From: Limnomonas spitsbergensis
Lineage: Eukaryota; Chlorophyta; Chlorophyceae; Chlamydomonadales
Assembly (NCBI GenBank): GCA_037349105.1
Contig: JAYJMM010000027.1
Span: 1,674,001-1,738,000, forward strand
Direction of reading: 5' to 3'
DNA: 64,000 nt
Below, piece after piece: positions 42,414 to 54,970 of this stretch. The translations under genes and the position numbers were made by a program. The first letter of the stretch is position 1. Each line of letters begins with the position of its first letter. A model generated the notes under the pieces. The model did not search any database. It saw nothing but the letters and a program-made list of their open reading frames with translations, and had not been told where the DNA came from.

Positions 42414-43544
42414 ATGGCATTATGCAGACGAGCTCGCACCATAATTGACAAGGCCGGCGGATACACCATCGCTGGAGGGCGAACGCTGTTCCTCTTTATC
42501 TGCGGGCTCAAGTTACCTCGCCACGTTTACGGCGGTACAGCTGATGAACTGTCCGTCCCTGTTAAGAGCGCGTTGGAGTGGCATTTGCAAACGCTCATCA
42601 GCGGTGAGGCAGTCGCTGTCAAGCAGGCGTCTGAGAGCCTGTTGGCCCTTGCCAGCGAAAATCGCCAGCCCATCAAAGACGCGTCATGGCTCGGTGAGCT
42701 CCTGCAGCTCGCAGTTGAAAAGGAGGTCATAGTCCCGAATCAGGCCAGGCAACTAGAGGAGCTGGCTCCTGAAGTCGTCCATGCAGCATCAATGCAAGCT
42801 CAGCAGAGGGTTGGGAGGAACAGGGGAGCTGCAAGCAGACCTAAGCATGGAGACAAAGAGATCAGCAGTGGAAGCAGCAGTGGGAGTGAGAAACCTGTGG
42901 AACCTGATATGGCCCCATTGGATGCACATGTCCATGTCTCAACAGCAAGCCCCACCTCAAGGCGGACAGCAGATATAGGAGGAGTGGAAGGAGAGGGACC
43001 TGAGCCCACCTCACCCTCCCTCACCCCAACAAACAACAAATCCAAACTTCACAATGCAGTTGATCAGCATTTCAGCCTAACCCGTGTGGCCAAGGAGGCA
43101 AAGCATCGTAGGTGTGACAGATTGCGTGTGCCACGAAAGTACACTGTGAGGTCACTCAGCAACTTTCAGCCTGTGAACCATGTGGTCACCACAGCAGCCA
43201 AGGCATCTGCCAAGGTAAGCTTTCATGCAAGGTTTATGTAGCCCACCACCATGGATTGGGATGGGTCAGACTTTGTCTGATGAGTAGGGTATGGGGTAGT
43301 AAATGTTGAGTGGATCCACCCATGACCTGAACAATATATTGTTGCCTCATTACAGGTTACACCACCAAAGATCCTGGAGCAGATGGGGCTGGATGCAATT
43401 GACACAGAAGACACGGAGAAATTGCAAGAGATGGATCCCCGCCTTCCAAAAGCGAGGAAGAAGACCCTTCATGCTGCACAGGCAGAGCACGACAGGCAAA
43501 AGCTTATAGCCCAAGCCAAGGACCTGGCAAAGGCCCATGTCTAG
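42414..43544 (+). CDS. Unknown two-exon gene
   Basis: Exon 42414-43214, donor AAG/GTAAGC; exon 43356-43544 after TTACAG. The phase is kept, giving 329 aa. The N-terminal half is helical (VKSALEWHLQTLISGEAVAV, WLGELLQLAVEKEVIVP), the middle is Ser/Pro-rich and disordered, and a basic patch (KHRRCDRLRVPRKYTVRSL) precedes the intron. The second exon is charged and coiled-coil-like (AEHDRQKLIAQAKDLAKAH). A preceding AG (GCGCAG at 42402-42407) leaves open an upstream exon. It lies just outside the palindrome in the same direction as the right-arm cassette. No known family. Confidence 0.6.
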
Positions 43545-43580
43545 GTCAGGCAAGCAGATGAATTTGAGAGTTTTTTCTGG

Positions 43581-43962
43581 CAGCCTAGCCCCACTTCGCC
43601 TTAAGCGTCCGCGCACTCGGCTATAGCTTTGAGGCCAGTCCTCTAGGGGCAGGACCAACATTTTCATAATTGTTGAAAACAGTCAATGTTTGTTTATGCT
43701 CAGAAGGGCCTGAGCTGATTCTGCTAGATTCAGGTCATTGTGGCAATTTTGTTTTTGTGACAGCCCAGTCCCTTACTTTGCCCTTCGGCGCGCGCTCTCG
43801 GCTAGCTTTGAGGCCAGTCCTGTAGGGGGCAGGACCAACATTTTCATAATTGTTGAAAAGTCAATGTTTATTAGTGCTCAGAAGGGCCTGAGCTGATTCT
43901 GCTAGATTCAGGTAATTGTGGCAATTTTATTTTGTGACAGCCCAGTCCCTTACTTTGCCCTT
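43581..43962 (+). repeat. About 180-bp tandem duplication after the two-exon gene
   Basis: Two units beginning CAGCC(T/C)AG at 43581 and 43761 with a partial third at 43938. Both contain GAGGCCAGTCCT and CAACATTTTCATAATTGTTG. Confidence 0.88.
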
Positions 43963-44044
43963 CTGAAGGCCGGAACAGAAAATTAAGAACAGCTGGACAG
44001 AAAGGTTGAATACGGGCATCTGCTCTTGAACCTATTGCATATCA

Positions 44045-44430
44045 TTGCACCTGGTTCGCTAGCTGTTTTGCGCTGCTCTTTGTACCTGTTCGCGCTGCTG
44101 TATTTGCGCTGCTCTTTGTAGCTCCTTTGCGCTGCTCTTGTATCTGCTACTGTCACCGACTCACTGGTTCGCTACCTGGTTTGCGCTGGTCTTTGAAGCT
44201 TTGTTGCGCTGCTGTATTTAAGCTGCTCTTTGTAGCTGGGTTTGCGCTGTCCTTGTGTCTCCGCTGCCATTATAGCTGGTTTGCTACCTGATCTGCGCTG
44301 CTCTTTGTGGCTGGTTTGCTACCTGATATGCGCTGCTCTTTATAGCTGGTTTGCGCTGTTGTATTTGCGCTGCTCTTTCTACCTGGTTTGCGTTGTTCTT
44401 GTATTTCCGCTGCTGCCTGGTTTACGCTCC
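44045..44430 (+). repeat. Degenerate repeats of a TTTGCGCTGCTCTTTGTA-like word
   Basis: The words TTTGCGCTG and CTGCTCTTTGTAGCT recur many times with irregular spacing. The open frames through it are by-products. Confidence 0.75.
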
Positions 44431-45689
44431 TCTGCCGCCGGATTCCTCTGGATGGGGCATGATGTGGCTGCGCTAAGTCTAACCCGAAATCCGCGTCATG
44501 CCGCTCTTCTATTACGCTCCTCTCGTATTGCGCTTCCTGCTCCATTAACGTACCAGGATCATGCCATCCAGTGACTTGAAACAGACGTTAGTCCGTCTGA
44601 ACTCCGGTTTGAATCAAGCGCCCATTTCAGGCAGGATTACCACTGATTCAAGCGTATTTCAAGCGGCCTCATGTTACCGACGTTGACCCATACCTTGTGT
44701 CCTACGTGCTCCCTCCCCCCTGCCATTGGTCACACAAGTGACGGTCGCCTTCTCTTGTTCCCATCGTAGGTTCCAAACGACAAACGACACGTATTCGGCC
44801 TCCAAAGTGCTCTCAGAGAAGATCGCCTTGTCTTTCTCAGTGAAGGAAGTGGATGCAAACCCGGCTGAGCAGATGTCGTCCTCGCTCAGGGCGATGTGAA
44901 GAGAGGGAGCTTGAGGCGGCTCTGGCCTAGCAAGCTGAGATGTGGGTCCGTCAGCTTTGACCACGTTGGGGGCCGCTTGTGTGTTTGTTGCCCGGCGCCA
45001 GCTTCTCAGGAGAGATGGCGCTATGCCCTCTGGACATGGCAGGCTGGGAAAGTTGGTGTTACAGTGATGGGGGCGAGACCGCTGATGTAGAGCCCTCTGT
45101 ATTGGACCCTGTGAAGGGACCTTTGAGCGTGTGAAGGGAATCCTGCCTGAAATGCTGAAGTTGTGAAGTTTTTACAGTCCAACCGAGTATGACATGCCTG
45201 AAATGGTGTCCGTGCCGGTTGCCCAGGCGACCCAGCCTGAGCCGGTGATAAAGAGGTGGAGGACATCACAACCTCTGGGCTCTGCCTATCAATGAGGTCA
45301 ACGACACAACTCTTGACGCCTCTGCTTGGAAAATAGGACATTTACATTACATCTCTGGGCCCTGCTCAAAAAGGCGCGGCCGCGTGGGCGCCCAACTGTC
45401 TCGCCGGAAGAAAATAAACTTAAGAGGGAAAGAAGGAGAAGAAAACAAAGGAAAGAGCTACCCCCCCCCCCAAAGGAAAAGGCGGCCCGAAGTAAACATT
45501 GCCCCTCTCATGCCTTTTCCCCAAGATAGAAAGAAAGAAAACCAAAACTAGGCCTCAACAAAGCGAACGACGTCCTCAACAAAATCAGAGCCTCCCATCC
45601 AAGCCTGCCCTGCTACACAGGTTGAAAGTCTGTGGCACCTTCCGGGGGGCCTGTCCAACCTCTCTCCCTAAGCCTCTCCTTCACGCTAG
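44431..45689. other. No gene recognised
   Basis: A minus-strand frame at 44674-44964 reads smoothly (SEDDICSAGFASTSFTEKDK) but has no family match or clear splice context. An A-rich patch with GAAAG runs lies at 45410-45550. Confidence 0.3.
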
Positions 45690-47690
45690 GGCGCTGTAAG
45701 CAGACATGCAGCGCATCCTCCACATGCTCGCCATCTCCCCTTGCCCAACACCGTTGGCAGCACCGTCCGTCACGCTGCTAACCGCTGCGCCGTCCTCGAG
45801 TGTCAGCTGTGCTGACGGCGCCAAGCCGCAGCCTTGAGTTCGTGCGCACGCAAGCACACTCCCTTCGACTGGTGCAGCCCCTGGCCTGAAACCAGGTGCG
45901 GTAGGCCGCCGTAGACTGGTGTTCAGTGGCAGGATCTCTGGGGTCCCCTCTGCCAGCTGCATCCAGCTGCATCCAGCTGCGCCCGCTCGTATGCTGCATC
46001 AACTAGCGCCAGCACCTCTGGGACAGGTAGCGGCTGTAGGTCAGTCGCTGTCTGACGCAGTTTGGGGACGGCTGGTCCCAGCTCCAGCTCCTCCAAAGCA
46101 CCTAGCAATTCCTTGCACCAATTGCGCCCTCCAGTGCCCTGTCTGACAACGAGCTCCATGTCGGCCGCCATGGCTGCAGCCATGAGTGGGCTGTCTTGTT
46201 GTGCTGCTGGTGCAACCGCGGCGTTGTAGAAGCGAAGCACATGCTGTCACCAACTTTGCTGTAACGGCTGGATCTGCAGCTCCCTCATGACCCCCCAACT
46301 GGCAGACGGAGGTAGCCCTACAGCATGGCGCAGATGCTGGAGGAAGCTGGACAGCATCTTGCTCTTGAGGCAATGCCGCGGCCTAAGGTGATCGGTGGCC
46401 CACACCACATCACCGTAATTGGCCGCAGGCGCTGCATAGACAAACGCCAAACGGATGCGTGTTGGCAGATGATGCCTGATGCGCACCTTGGCGGCCATGC
46501 GGCGGACACGCTGCAACGCGGCAGCCAAAGGCCCCTCTCTTCCTTGCATGGCCTTCCTCATGCTGCCGCTCTGGTGCTGGATGATGCCCAAGAACTTGAA
46601 TTCTTAGACACGCTTCAATGCTATCCTATCGGGGCCTTACACGCAAGGATGGGCTGATTGCCGGCGCAGCGCTGCTAAGCGGCTGCCAAACTCCAATATC
46701 ACTGTCTTGCTGACGTTGACCTGGAGCTGTTTGACCGCCGCATATTCATGCAGGGCATCTAGCATGTGTTGCAGCCCTGCCGGGCTGTTGGCTAGCAAGG
46801 AGAGATCATCAGCATATAAGAGGCACCTGCGTCTTCGCCCCGCCCCCCAGCACAATGCCCTCTGCCGGGCACTGGGCTGCGATCTTGCCCGGCAGATGGC
46901 TGATATAGAGGCTGAAGAGGAGGGGGCTAAGTGAGCAGCCCTGCTTGATACCTTGGGTGCAAGGCACAGGGCCAGTACTTTATGGCCGCCACGTCTATGA
47001 GCGTGTAGACTGCACCTTTGTAGAGCGCTTGCACAGCGCGTAACAGACATGCAAGCATGTGAAGCCGCTCAGACAGGTGCTGCCATAGCTGCTCCTGTGG
47101 CACACAGTCATAGGCCTTGGTGAAATCCACAAAGGCCACATGCAGTTTGCCACGGCCCGCAGCTGCCCGTTGCGCATGGACTGCATGCCTCAAAGAAAGA
47201 AAGAAAGGAAGCTGCATGCCTCAAGAGAAAAGCAGCCTGGAGCGTGCTACGGCGCTGCTGTGCTCATGGAAGCGTGCCCACTGATCAGCGACGGCGGTCA
47301 GCATGCTAGCATACAGCCGGTACAGCACGCTCGTGATGGCAATGGGCCGGTAGTAACCGAGATCAAGGGGTTGCCCTTCTTATAGATGGGCTGAATTCGG
47401 ACAGGCTACCATGCACTTGGCATTCCCCCCCGAACCGCCATCGAAGTCATCCACTCATGTAGCATGTCCATGATGACATGCCGCTGCTTCCCATCGGAGG
47501 TGTCGTCTACCACGGCCAGCTTGATGAAAGGAGCTGTCATGCCATCCAGGCCCGCCGCGTTATGCACGTGCATGCGGGAGAAAGCCCGGTCAAAGCAAGC
47601 GGCTAGCTGATCGGCAAACACGCCCATGTCGTCATGCTGCGTGCTAGGATATGTGAATAAACTAGCTCTTGGCCCTTCTTGAGAAAACAA
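45690..47690 (-). pseudogene. Decayed LINE reverse transcriptase
   Basis: Reverse-transcriptase blocks occur in order on the minus strand but in several frames: a finger block (HNAAGLDGMTAPFIKLA, 47406-47690), YRPIAITSVLYRLYASML (about 47280-47360), palm motif A (HVAFVDFTKAYDCVP, about 47100-47160), a GCSLSPLLFSLYI-like motif B (about 46910-46950), and LLYADDLSLLANSP with the YADD active site (about 46780-46830). A thumb-like region follows to about 46250. Several shifts and a duplicated GAGGCATGCAG make it inactive. Confidence 0.82.
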
Positions 47691-49164
47691 TTGTTGCAGT
47701 TTGTCCAGGTGGAGAGCTTCATCAACGACTGTTCATGTGTCTGGAGGTGGCTGAAGATGGTGTTTTGGATGCATTGGTCAACAACAATTGTGTTGTTCTA
47801 CTGTCGTTTGTGTAGCCTAGGCGGCATGAAGGCTGATAGTTTAAGATACCAGGCATACAATGTACGAAGGATTTTTGTGTATCCCTCTTGAACATTCGAA
47901 ATGTTGGGACCACCGAAGGTTTGACATCTCCCATGCTCCAAGAGGTGTACTGTCATGGACCGGACCCATGAACCACTGGACTCCAACAGAAAACGGTCGC
48001 CGGACAATATGTCGAACAAGCAAGAAATTACACAAATGTTCTTTACATTATTTGAAAACATTCGTTATCACAGGGTCTGTTCCATTCACCACCCCCATCA
48101 ATCCTTCACATACTTTACAGGTTGAGCTGAGTTAGAGGGTCAATATCTAACCTGATATATATACAGGGCCCAATTCCACATGTGACCGGAACTAAGTCAT
48201 ACGCGTGGCCAGGACGTAGCGCGACGCCTCCGTGCCCGTTATGTTTAGTTCCATCTTTCTTTCTCCAAGATGGCTCAATTGCCCCTGGCCAGAGAAGATT
48301 GGTAGGGCTGTAGGTCTGCATCGTGCTGCTCATTTAATAATCATTCTACAAATCGCCGGTCCTTGCAGTTTGTCTACCTAAGCTACCCCGGCCAGGAAAG
48401 GAAGATGAGCTATGTCAGCTTGAAAACAACAAATATCAAAGGACAATGTTCATGGCACCATAAGGAAAGCACATCGATTGTAACAAACTGTCAAAGCATG
48501 ACCCTTTTACTCTGAACATGTACTGAGAATGCGATAAGGGGTCCATTTAGCATACAAACATGGTAAGCCGCTTCTCATGCGATGGGATAGTCTGTTCACT
48601 GTGATTTAGTTAGTGAAATAGTAACTGAAACAATGTACATGTTGGCGTGCACCTGTCCCATGCATCAAATGCAATGCTTTGCTGTACAACTTGAATAAAG
48701 CCCATAAGAAATCCACATGAGTCTGGACACTCCCAGCCCCTTCTGATGATGAACCTACAGTCTCTACATCTCAATTTAATAAGTGATATGTCAGGTTGAG
48801 CTGTGTTAAGTGATAAAAGAGTGAAATTATACAACAGTTGTGCGAAGTGTGAAGGCCGCCGCTGAGATTTGCAGTGTGTTTATAACGGTGCATACCCGCT
48901 GGACCCTGCTAAACGCTCGGCCATGTGGGGCTGGTATGGAATGACTGGATGTACAGTGTGTCCATCATACAGTGAAGCTCTACACAAATGTAAATGACGC
49001 TGCTCTCCCTACAGCTGGAGTGGCACACCTCTTCAAAGAGATCCCGACATGCACATCAGGAGGGAGAATCAACACACTGCTCACGGCAGCCCCAAACTGC
49101 AGCACAGACAGCCCACACGAGGATGGGCATGCGCAGCCGAGCTCGAGTAACAAGGTAGCAATGC
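47691..49164. other. Non-coding; one isolated transposon end
   Basis: A GGGCCCAATTCCAC end identical to those at 29236 and 35633 occurs at 48168-48181, followed by ATGTGACCGGAAC. No opposite end was found, so it is a solo or truncated copy. No gene was recognised. Confidence 0.5.
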
Positions 49165-49641
49165 GCCCAGCCCCCACTCCGAAGCCCCTGCTAATCCCAT
49201 CCTGCTCAGTGAACAACACAAATCGCGGCGCGGTCCATGCCGCTAGCGGACTGTTCCTAACACTGCCGCCCGTTAGGCAGAGCCTCGACACTAGTTGCCC
49301 TGGACTGTGCCAGCAAGCAAGCGCATGGGAAAACCTCCGTTGTCAAGCGATTCCCACCCCCCCAGTCTGCTGCCAGGCATGAGCAGCGACACAGCAACAG
49401 CGCCAAGGGGACCTACGCCCTCCTCCAAAAAGTAAATATGCCCCCTTGGGATGTGACAACAAAGTAAAAAGCGCAGCTTTAGGTACGCCGCCTTTAGCTG
49501 CGGCATGGATAGATTCTTTGCTGTGCCCGCAAGGCTAGCTGGATGGATGTGCAGCAATCGTTAAAGTGGTCCCTTACGCCGCCCCCCTCCGCCAGTCCGA
49601 CGCGGACAAACATCAGCGCACGGGGACGGGCAGGGTCCACC
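49165..49641. repeat. Dispersed repeat, copy without the retroelement
   Basis: Similar to 6956-7424. Upstream sequence differs, which marks the edge of copy 1. Minus-strand frames continue to 49748 (RALMFVRVGLAEGG), but the protein is unknown. Confidence 0.8.
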
Positions 49642-50374
49642 TCGTGCATCCTGCTGGCATGGTCGAACTGCATGACAAAGTGGTTGGCAGGCAGGTGCCG
49701 CTGCAGGTACTGGGCCATCCTCAAGCCCTTGGCAGTCCTCTGCGGCAAGGTCAGGGGAGACGCGGACAGCTAGTTATCATGGGTCATGCGGCCAGGCACC
49801 CTGCTGCCGTACTCCCCTAGGATCCACAAGGATCTATGAACCTTTTTATTTGTGTGTGCTTCAGGCGTTTGGGGGGGGGCTGGGGACAGCAGGGCATGTG
49901 TCAGTCGTTGGTCAGGTGCGTTGTTGGGCTGGTACGTCGGGCCGCTGGAGCAGGGGTCAAAGGGGGGCCTGCCAAAGCAGGGGTGGAGGGGTCGACTGGA
50001 GCAGTTCCAGTGTTGCGGACGCTTTGGTGGCTGAAAGCCTGCTAAAGCGGCTTGGCAAGAAAGAAAGGCACCTACGCCCCGCGGGGAAATAATAGTGAAG
50101 AAACAGTGCATCATGGACCAAGGCTGCACTGCATCAGCGCTTTAGCAGTCGTACCAAGAAGAAAAGGTGGAGGAAGATGAAGGACAGTGAATGACGATGA
50201 ACAATGGAAGACATGCAAACCCTTAGGTAAGGCGCAGAGAAGGGCATGGATATAAATAGCTTATATAAGGGCAGGGCGGGATGTAGAGTAGGGCAGTCAC
50301 AGAACAATACTTGTTTCAGGCAGGGTAGGGCAGATCAGGGCAGGGCAGAATAGGACGGTGATAGAAAGAGCTTG
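49642..50374. other. No gene recognised
   Basis: G-rich low-complexity sequence near 49870-50000; short words AGGGCAG begin to accumulate from 50265. Confidence 0.4.
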
Positions 50375-50376
50375 TC

Positions 50377-50858
50377 TAGAGCAGGGCTAGGTAGGGCAGA
50401 GGGCGGGCAAGGCTGAGGGCAGGCCAGAGGGCAGGCCTGAGGGCAGAGGGTCAGGCTGAGGGCAGGGCTGAGGACAGGGCTGAAGACAGGTCCAAAGGCA
50501 GGGCTGAGGGCAGGGCTGAGGGCAGGGCAGAGGGCAGGGCAGAGGGCAGGGCAGAGGACAGGGCAGAGGGCAGAGAGCAGGGCAGAGGACAGGGCTTAAG
50601 GCAGGGCAGAGAACATGGCAGAGGGCAGGACAGAGAGCAGGGCTAAAGGCAGGGCTGAGGGCAGGGCAATGGCAGGACAGAGAGCAGGGCAGAGGGCAGG
50701 GCAGAGGGCAGGGCAGAGGGCAGAGCAGAGAGCAAGGCAGAGGGCAGGGCAGAGGAGAGGGCAGAGGGCAGGGCAGAGGACTGGGCAGAGGGCAGGGCAG
50801 AGGGCAGGGTAGTGGGCAGGGCAGAGGGCAGGGCAGAGGGCAGGTCTGAAGGCAGGGC
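50377..50858. repeat. GGGCAGAG-type minisatellite
   Basis: Irregular tandem array of 7-, 12- and 14-base units built from GGGCAGAG and GGGCAG. All frames through it are open on one strand and give (CPLP)n, which is not a gene. Confidence 0.92.
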
Positions 50859-50872
50859 TCCACCAGATGTCC

Positions 50873-52676
50873 TTAATCTACACCCATGTGCATATTTGTG
50901 TCTGCTTGATTTAGCGCTTTTTGTTTACTCACATCTGCCTTAAGCTCCCATGGCATCTCTAAGCCACATATGTCCAGGAACGCTCCGGGTGGATGCAGCA
51001 CCGCCAGGACGGTACCGAGGTCGAGGGCCAAGCCGCGAAGTGCACAGCCCTCAGTGCTTCTGTCAGTGGTCAGAGGCCAGACGCCACGGCAAGGCTCAGA
51101 GCGCTGCGGCTGAAGAGAAGGGTTCAAACCCCGGACCTGACCTGGGTTTTGACCCCTGCCTCCGGGCAGGGATTGCTGGCGGCCGCTGCTACAGTCTGCC
51201 TCACTCGGCTGTCTGAGCAGCCGGTGGCTTGGCCGGGCTTGCACTGGGTGTACCCCTGGGACCTCACGCCAGCTGCGACCTGGATCCCCTCCACGACCAC
51301 TATTCCCGCTGCGATGAACGCCAACGCCGCCGCCGCCGCCGCCGCGGGTCTCCGGTGAGGCGCACGGGCTACAGCTGCGGCTGCGGCTGCGGTGCCTCCC
51401 TTGCCTCAAGCCGCCATCCCGCTCCATTGAGTCCGCCCAGCGGTACCGGCTGGGTGGCTGATCCCGATCAGACAATCCCCTGGCATCTACCCTCTGCTGC
51501 TGGGATGTCTCCATCCTATTGAGCTCCCAGGAATGTCTGGGATGCTGCTGCTGGTCTCTTTCGCCTGCTCCTGCTCTCCTGCTGAGATGTCCTGATGCAG
51601 TTGAGCTCCAACCCCCTCTTGGCTGCGGGCCATCCAGCCTCCTCCTGCCCGTGTTAACGACGGGTGCATGCTGCTGCTGCTGCGCCCGGCCGCTCGGAAA
51701 GGATCCCCTGCTGGTGATTAGATCTTGCTGCAGATCCCCAGATCTATAACCGTGCAGGCCTGTAAAGCGGTCAGACTGGCAGACGCCTCTTGGGGCAAGG
51801 GTCCTGAGCTGACTGGCAGAGGGGGGAGGAGGAGGAGGAGGAACGGGCGGCCAGTGTTCAAGAGAGGAGTAACCCCCGACTGGCAAGCTCATCTTCCTGA
51901 CCTGTATGTTGGAGTCATTGCTGCCACGGGGACGGTCCCAGCGCTCACACCCCTGTGCTGGCAAAGGGTCAGCAGGACGCTCCTCTCGCCTCAGGCAGTG
52001 GCGGGGTGGACTGTAGGAACGGCGGTAGTGATGCAACAGGGAAGTGGCAGAGCCTTGCAGACGCTTGTTCTCGTGCCGGTGCTGCCGCTGCGGGGAGTGC
52101 AACAGTCTCTGCCGGTGTTCTGGCCTGCCCCTGGTGTCGACTGGGATGCCACGGATCTCCCCTGCCCTCCCTCCTGGGGCATCTGGCATGCCACGGATCT
52201 GCCTAGGCTCCCGCCCCGTGTCATACGTTCTGCCACGGGTGTCCCCAGTCGCCACCTTGGAGAGGCCGCGGTGCTTTATATTGCTCTGATCCCTGCTGTC
52301 TCCACTGCCACCACTACCAGTGCTGCTGTCACTGTAATCGCTACCACTTCCGCCTCCGCTGCTGCTTCCGGTACTGCTACTGCCAGACAAGCCTTCCTCC
52401 CGGCTGCTCCTCTTGCCACTCCTGTTGCTGCTGATTTGTCGCCTCTTGACACCGTCGTCTGTCTCTCTGTGAACGGATAATGCGATCGGGCGACCCTGGA
52501 TGACTCCCCGGCCGCAGCTCTTGCCTCGCCTTCTGCCGCCCACGTGCCCTGACGAACGACGCGGGACGCTGTCACCCCGGGCACCTTTGCTGCTTCCCCT
52601 GCTGCCACTGCGGCTGCAGCTCCGGTTGTGGCGTTGCCCTGCAACCTCAAGTGCACGGGGCAGGGGCAGTACTTGC
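50873..52676 (-). CDS. Arg/Ser-rich exon of an unknown gene (3' exon)
   Basis: Open from a good acceptor (AAAACGCTCAG at 52677-52687) to the stop at 50873, about 600 codons. The beginning is RS-rich (RHNRSCSRSGSRGSS), followed by Ser/Gly runs, a PPVPPPPPPPSAS stretch and RHRSRSRSCSP. The annotated-looking start at 52543 is GTG and is not needed. RS-rich regions occur in splicing and RNA-binding proteins; no RNA-recognition motif was seen. The exon ends just before the minisatellite. Long low-complexity frames can be spurious. Confidence 0.45.
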
Positions 52677-52851
52677 CTGAGCGTTTTTCAGGAATATTTG
52701 CTCATCACTGAAAGATCCTTAAAAGTGCGTCTGTACTCTGCACCTGTATTCAGAATTATCACCTATCTGACACTTATTCCTGATGTGTTTATGTTCCGGA
52801 TAGCACTTTTTCATTGATCGAGTTTAAAGCTTATATTTTCCTGGTACCATT

Positions 52852-54961
52852 CTATGGCACAAGCTGTTCCATGCTCTGTCTAAGAAACCAGGGGAGAGCG
52901 CCCCACCCCCTCCGGCCCCTACCGTCTAGCTGGTTGCTGCTGCCGGCGACAATGTGGTCGCTGCCTTCCGGGTCGCAAGCGTCGTCGGGGTCCTGATGCA
53001 GCAGATCCTCGATGGACGGCAGATATTCAACAACTTGCGGTCTCGGATCCAGATCCAGATCTGTCGCATGAACGCCCGGTGTGTCCGCATGCCCCAGAGT
53101 GTCCCTGTCACCATGGTGAGCAGGCGAAATGCTGGCAGGAGATGCCGGCCCCATTTCGACCTCGCGGCTAGCGTGCATCGCAGCCCAGGCCTCATCATCA
53201 GCTGGTTGCCAAGCATCACCTTGCCCAGCATCAGCTTGTTGCCGAGCATCACCATGCCCAGCAGCCCCCCCTCCGTCAACAGCCTGCGGCCCAGTCTCGA
53301 CAGCCTTCCCAGGAGGGTCGATCTGGTGAGCACTGCCGAGGAGCCGTCGACCAGGCTCAAGACCGTCTCCCTCTGCCTCCACTGCTGCTGTTGCTGCCCC
53401 AGCTGCTTCTGCCCCACTGAGAGGCCTGCAACGAGGGGATCCAGGTTCAGGCCCGTCTCCTTCCTCCTCCATTGCTGCTGCTGCTGCTGTTGTGCCCAGC
53501 AATCCAGGGATAGGCGCGAGGGCAACCAGCTGCTTAGCTGCTGGAGCTGCTAATGCCAGCACTTCGGGGGACAACGTTGGGGCTACCAGCTGCCCTTCTG
53601 CTGCAGCTGCTGCTGCTCCCGCAGGGATAGACGCAAATGCCACCAGCTGCTCTGCAGTTGCTGCTGCTGCTGCTACCGGCTCCACAGGAATGGGCGCAAC
53701 ACCTGCCAGCTGCCCTGTTGCAGGCCCATCCTCTGTCCCGGATTCGGCCCTTGCCGTAATTTCTCCTCCCTTTGCCTTTTCCCAACCTCCTGCCCCTGCT
53801 GGGTCTGACGCATCCACAACCCCTGCCTCTGCCTCTACCCCTGCATCTGCCTGTGCCCCTGCCTCCGCCTCTGCCCCTGCCTCAGCCTCCATTCTCCCCC
53901 CTTGAGTGGCCTTCTCAGCAGCTGGCGGGCATGTAGGTAACGCCTCCTTCCCCATAGCTTCGTACTCCTTGGTCATACATGACGCTGGTCTGCAATCAGT
54001 CTTCCAAGGCGGCAGGCCAGGATCCCCATCCCGTTGCGGCTGATGCTGCCCCGGATAGAGCTCCTGCAGCGGCGACGACGGCAGCCGCTTCCCCCCCTTA
54101 CGCTGCTGCTGCTGCTGCTGCTGCCGCTTCTGTGCCGTCCCTCTCATTTGCTGCTCTTCTTGCTGCCGCTGCTGCTGCTGCTTTTCTGCTGGCTCTGTCG
54201 TTTGCTGCCCTTTTTGCTGCTGCTGCTGCTGTTGGTGCACCAGATCAGGCTGCTGCAGCGGCGGTGACAGTTGTAACAGCTCCTGTTCCTTCTGCCCCTC
54301 TTGCTGCTTCTGCTTCTCTTGATGCCCCTGTTGCTTTGCCATTTCCTGCTGCTGCTTTTGTTCCCGCACCTGATCAGGCTGATGCTGCAGCAGCAGAGGT
54401 ATGCCATCTGCCCTAGGATACATCTCATGCCTCTCCACAGGTTCCAAACATTGACAGTCGGTATTGATGATACCACTGTTCCCTGGGCCTGCTGCCAGTC
54501 CTGGGCCCTCTGCCAGTGCTGGGGACTTGCCCATATGGAATGATGCAGCCTCTGCACCGAGCAGGGCAAAGGAGGCAGAGGGGGCTTGGCAGCTTGCACC
54601 GGGCGACGGCAGGAAAGGCAACAGCGGCAAGCCCCACGAGGGCGCCACTGGGAAAATCCGAGGGGCGCTCGTAGCAGGCGAGGCGGGCAGGGTGGGGGCG
54701 CCAGCACACTGCCTGCCAGCAGAGGTGCTGTACAACTGCAACGCAAGGGCTGAGGCGCAGATGAAGCTGGGAGGGGTGCCCTGGGCTGGCACTAGCCCTG
54801 CAGCCCTTGCTGATGGTGATGCGGCTCCCTGCTGCTGGACGTGGACGCCGCTGCTGCTGCTGTGTGGGGGCTCCGAAACCTGCAGAAGCTGCGGGTAGCC
54901 GCTACACAGGCTGGCAAGGGTGATCCCACGGGTTCTCAGCTCTGGCGGCATAGGGCACAGC
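52852..54961 (-). CDS. Gln/Ala-rich exon of an unknown gene (probably the same gene)
   Basis: Open exon after acceptor GATTTGCAG (54962-54970). It holds long Gln runs (about residues 220-330), acidic Glu/Ala repeats (EAEAGAEAEAGAQADAG) and Ala/Val-rich repeats containing QLVALAPIPG-like units. The exact 3' splice partner is uncertain; joining near 52880 in phase 2 would fit the RS-rich exon downstream. The composition resembles disordered regulatory proteins of volvocine algae; no domain was recognised. Confidence 0.45.
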
Positions 54962-54970
54962 CTGCAAATC

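Noticed and set aside
44674..44964. Possible exon (96 codons, minus strand)
   Set aside because: Reads smoothly, but has no splice partner, motif or repeat copy to support it.
50387..50863. CPLP-repeat ORF of 158 codons on the minus strand
   Set aside because: Pure translation of the GGGCAG minisatellite.
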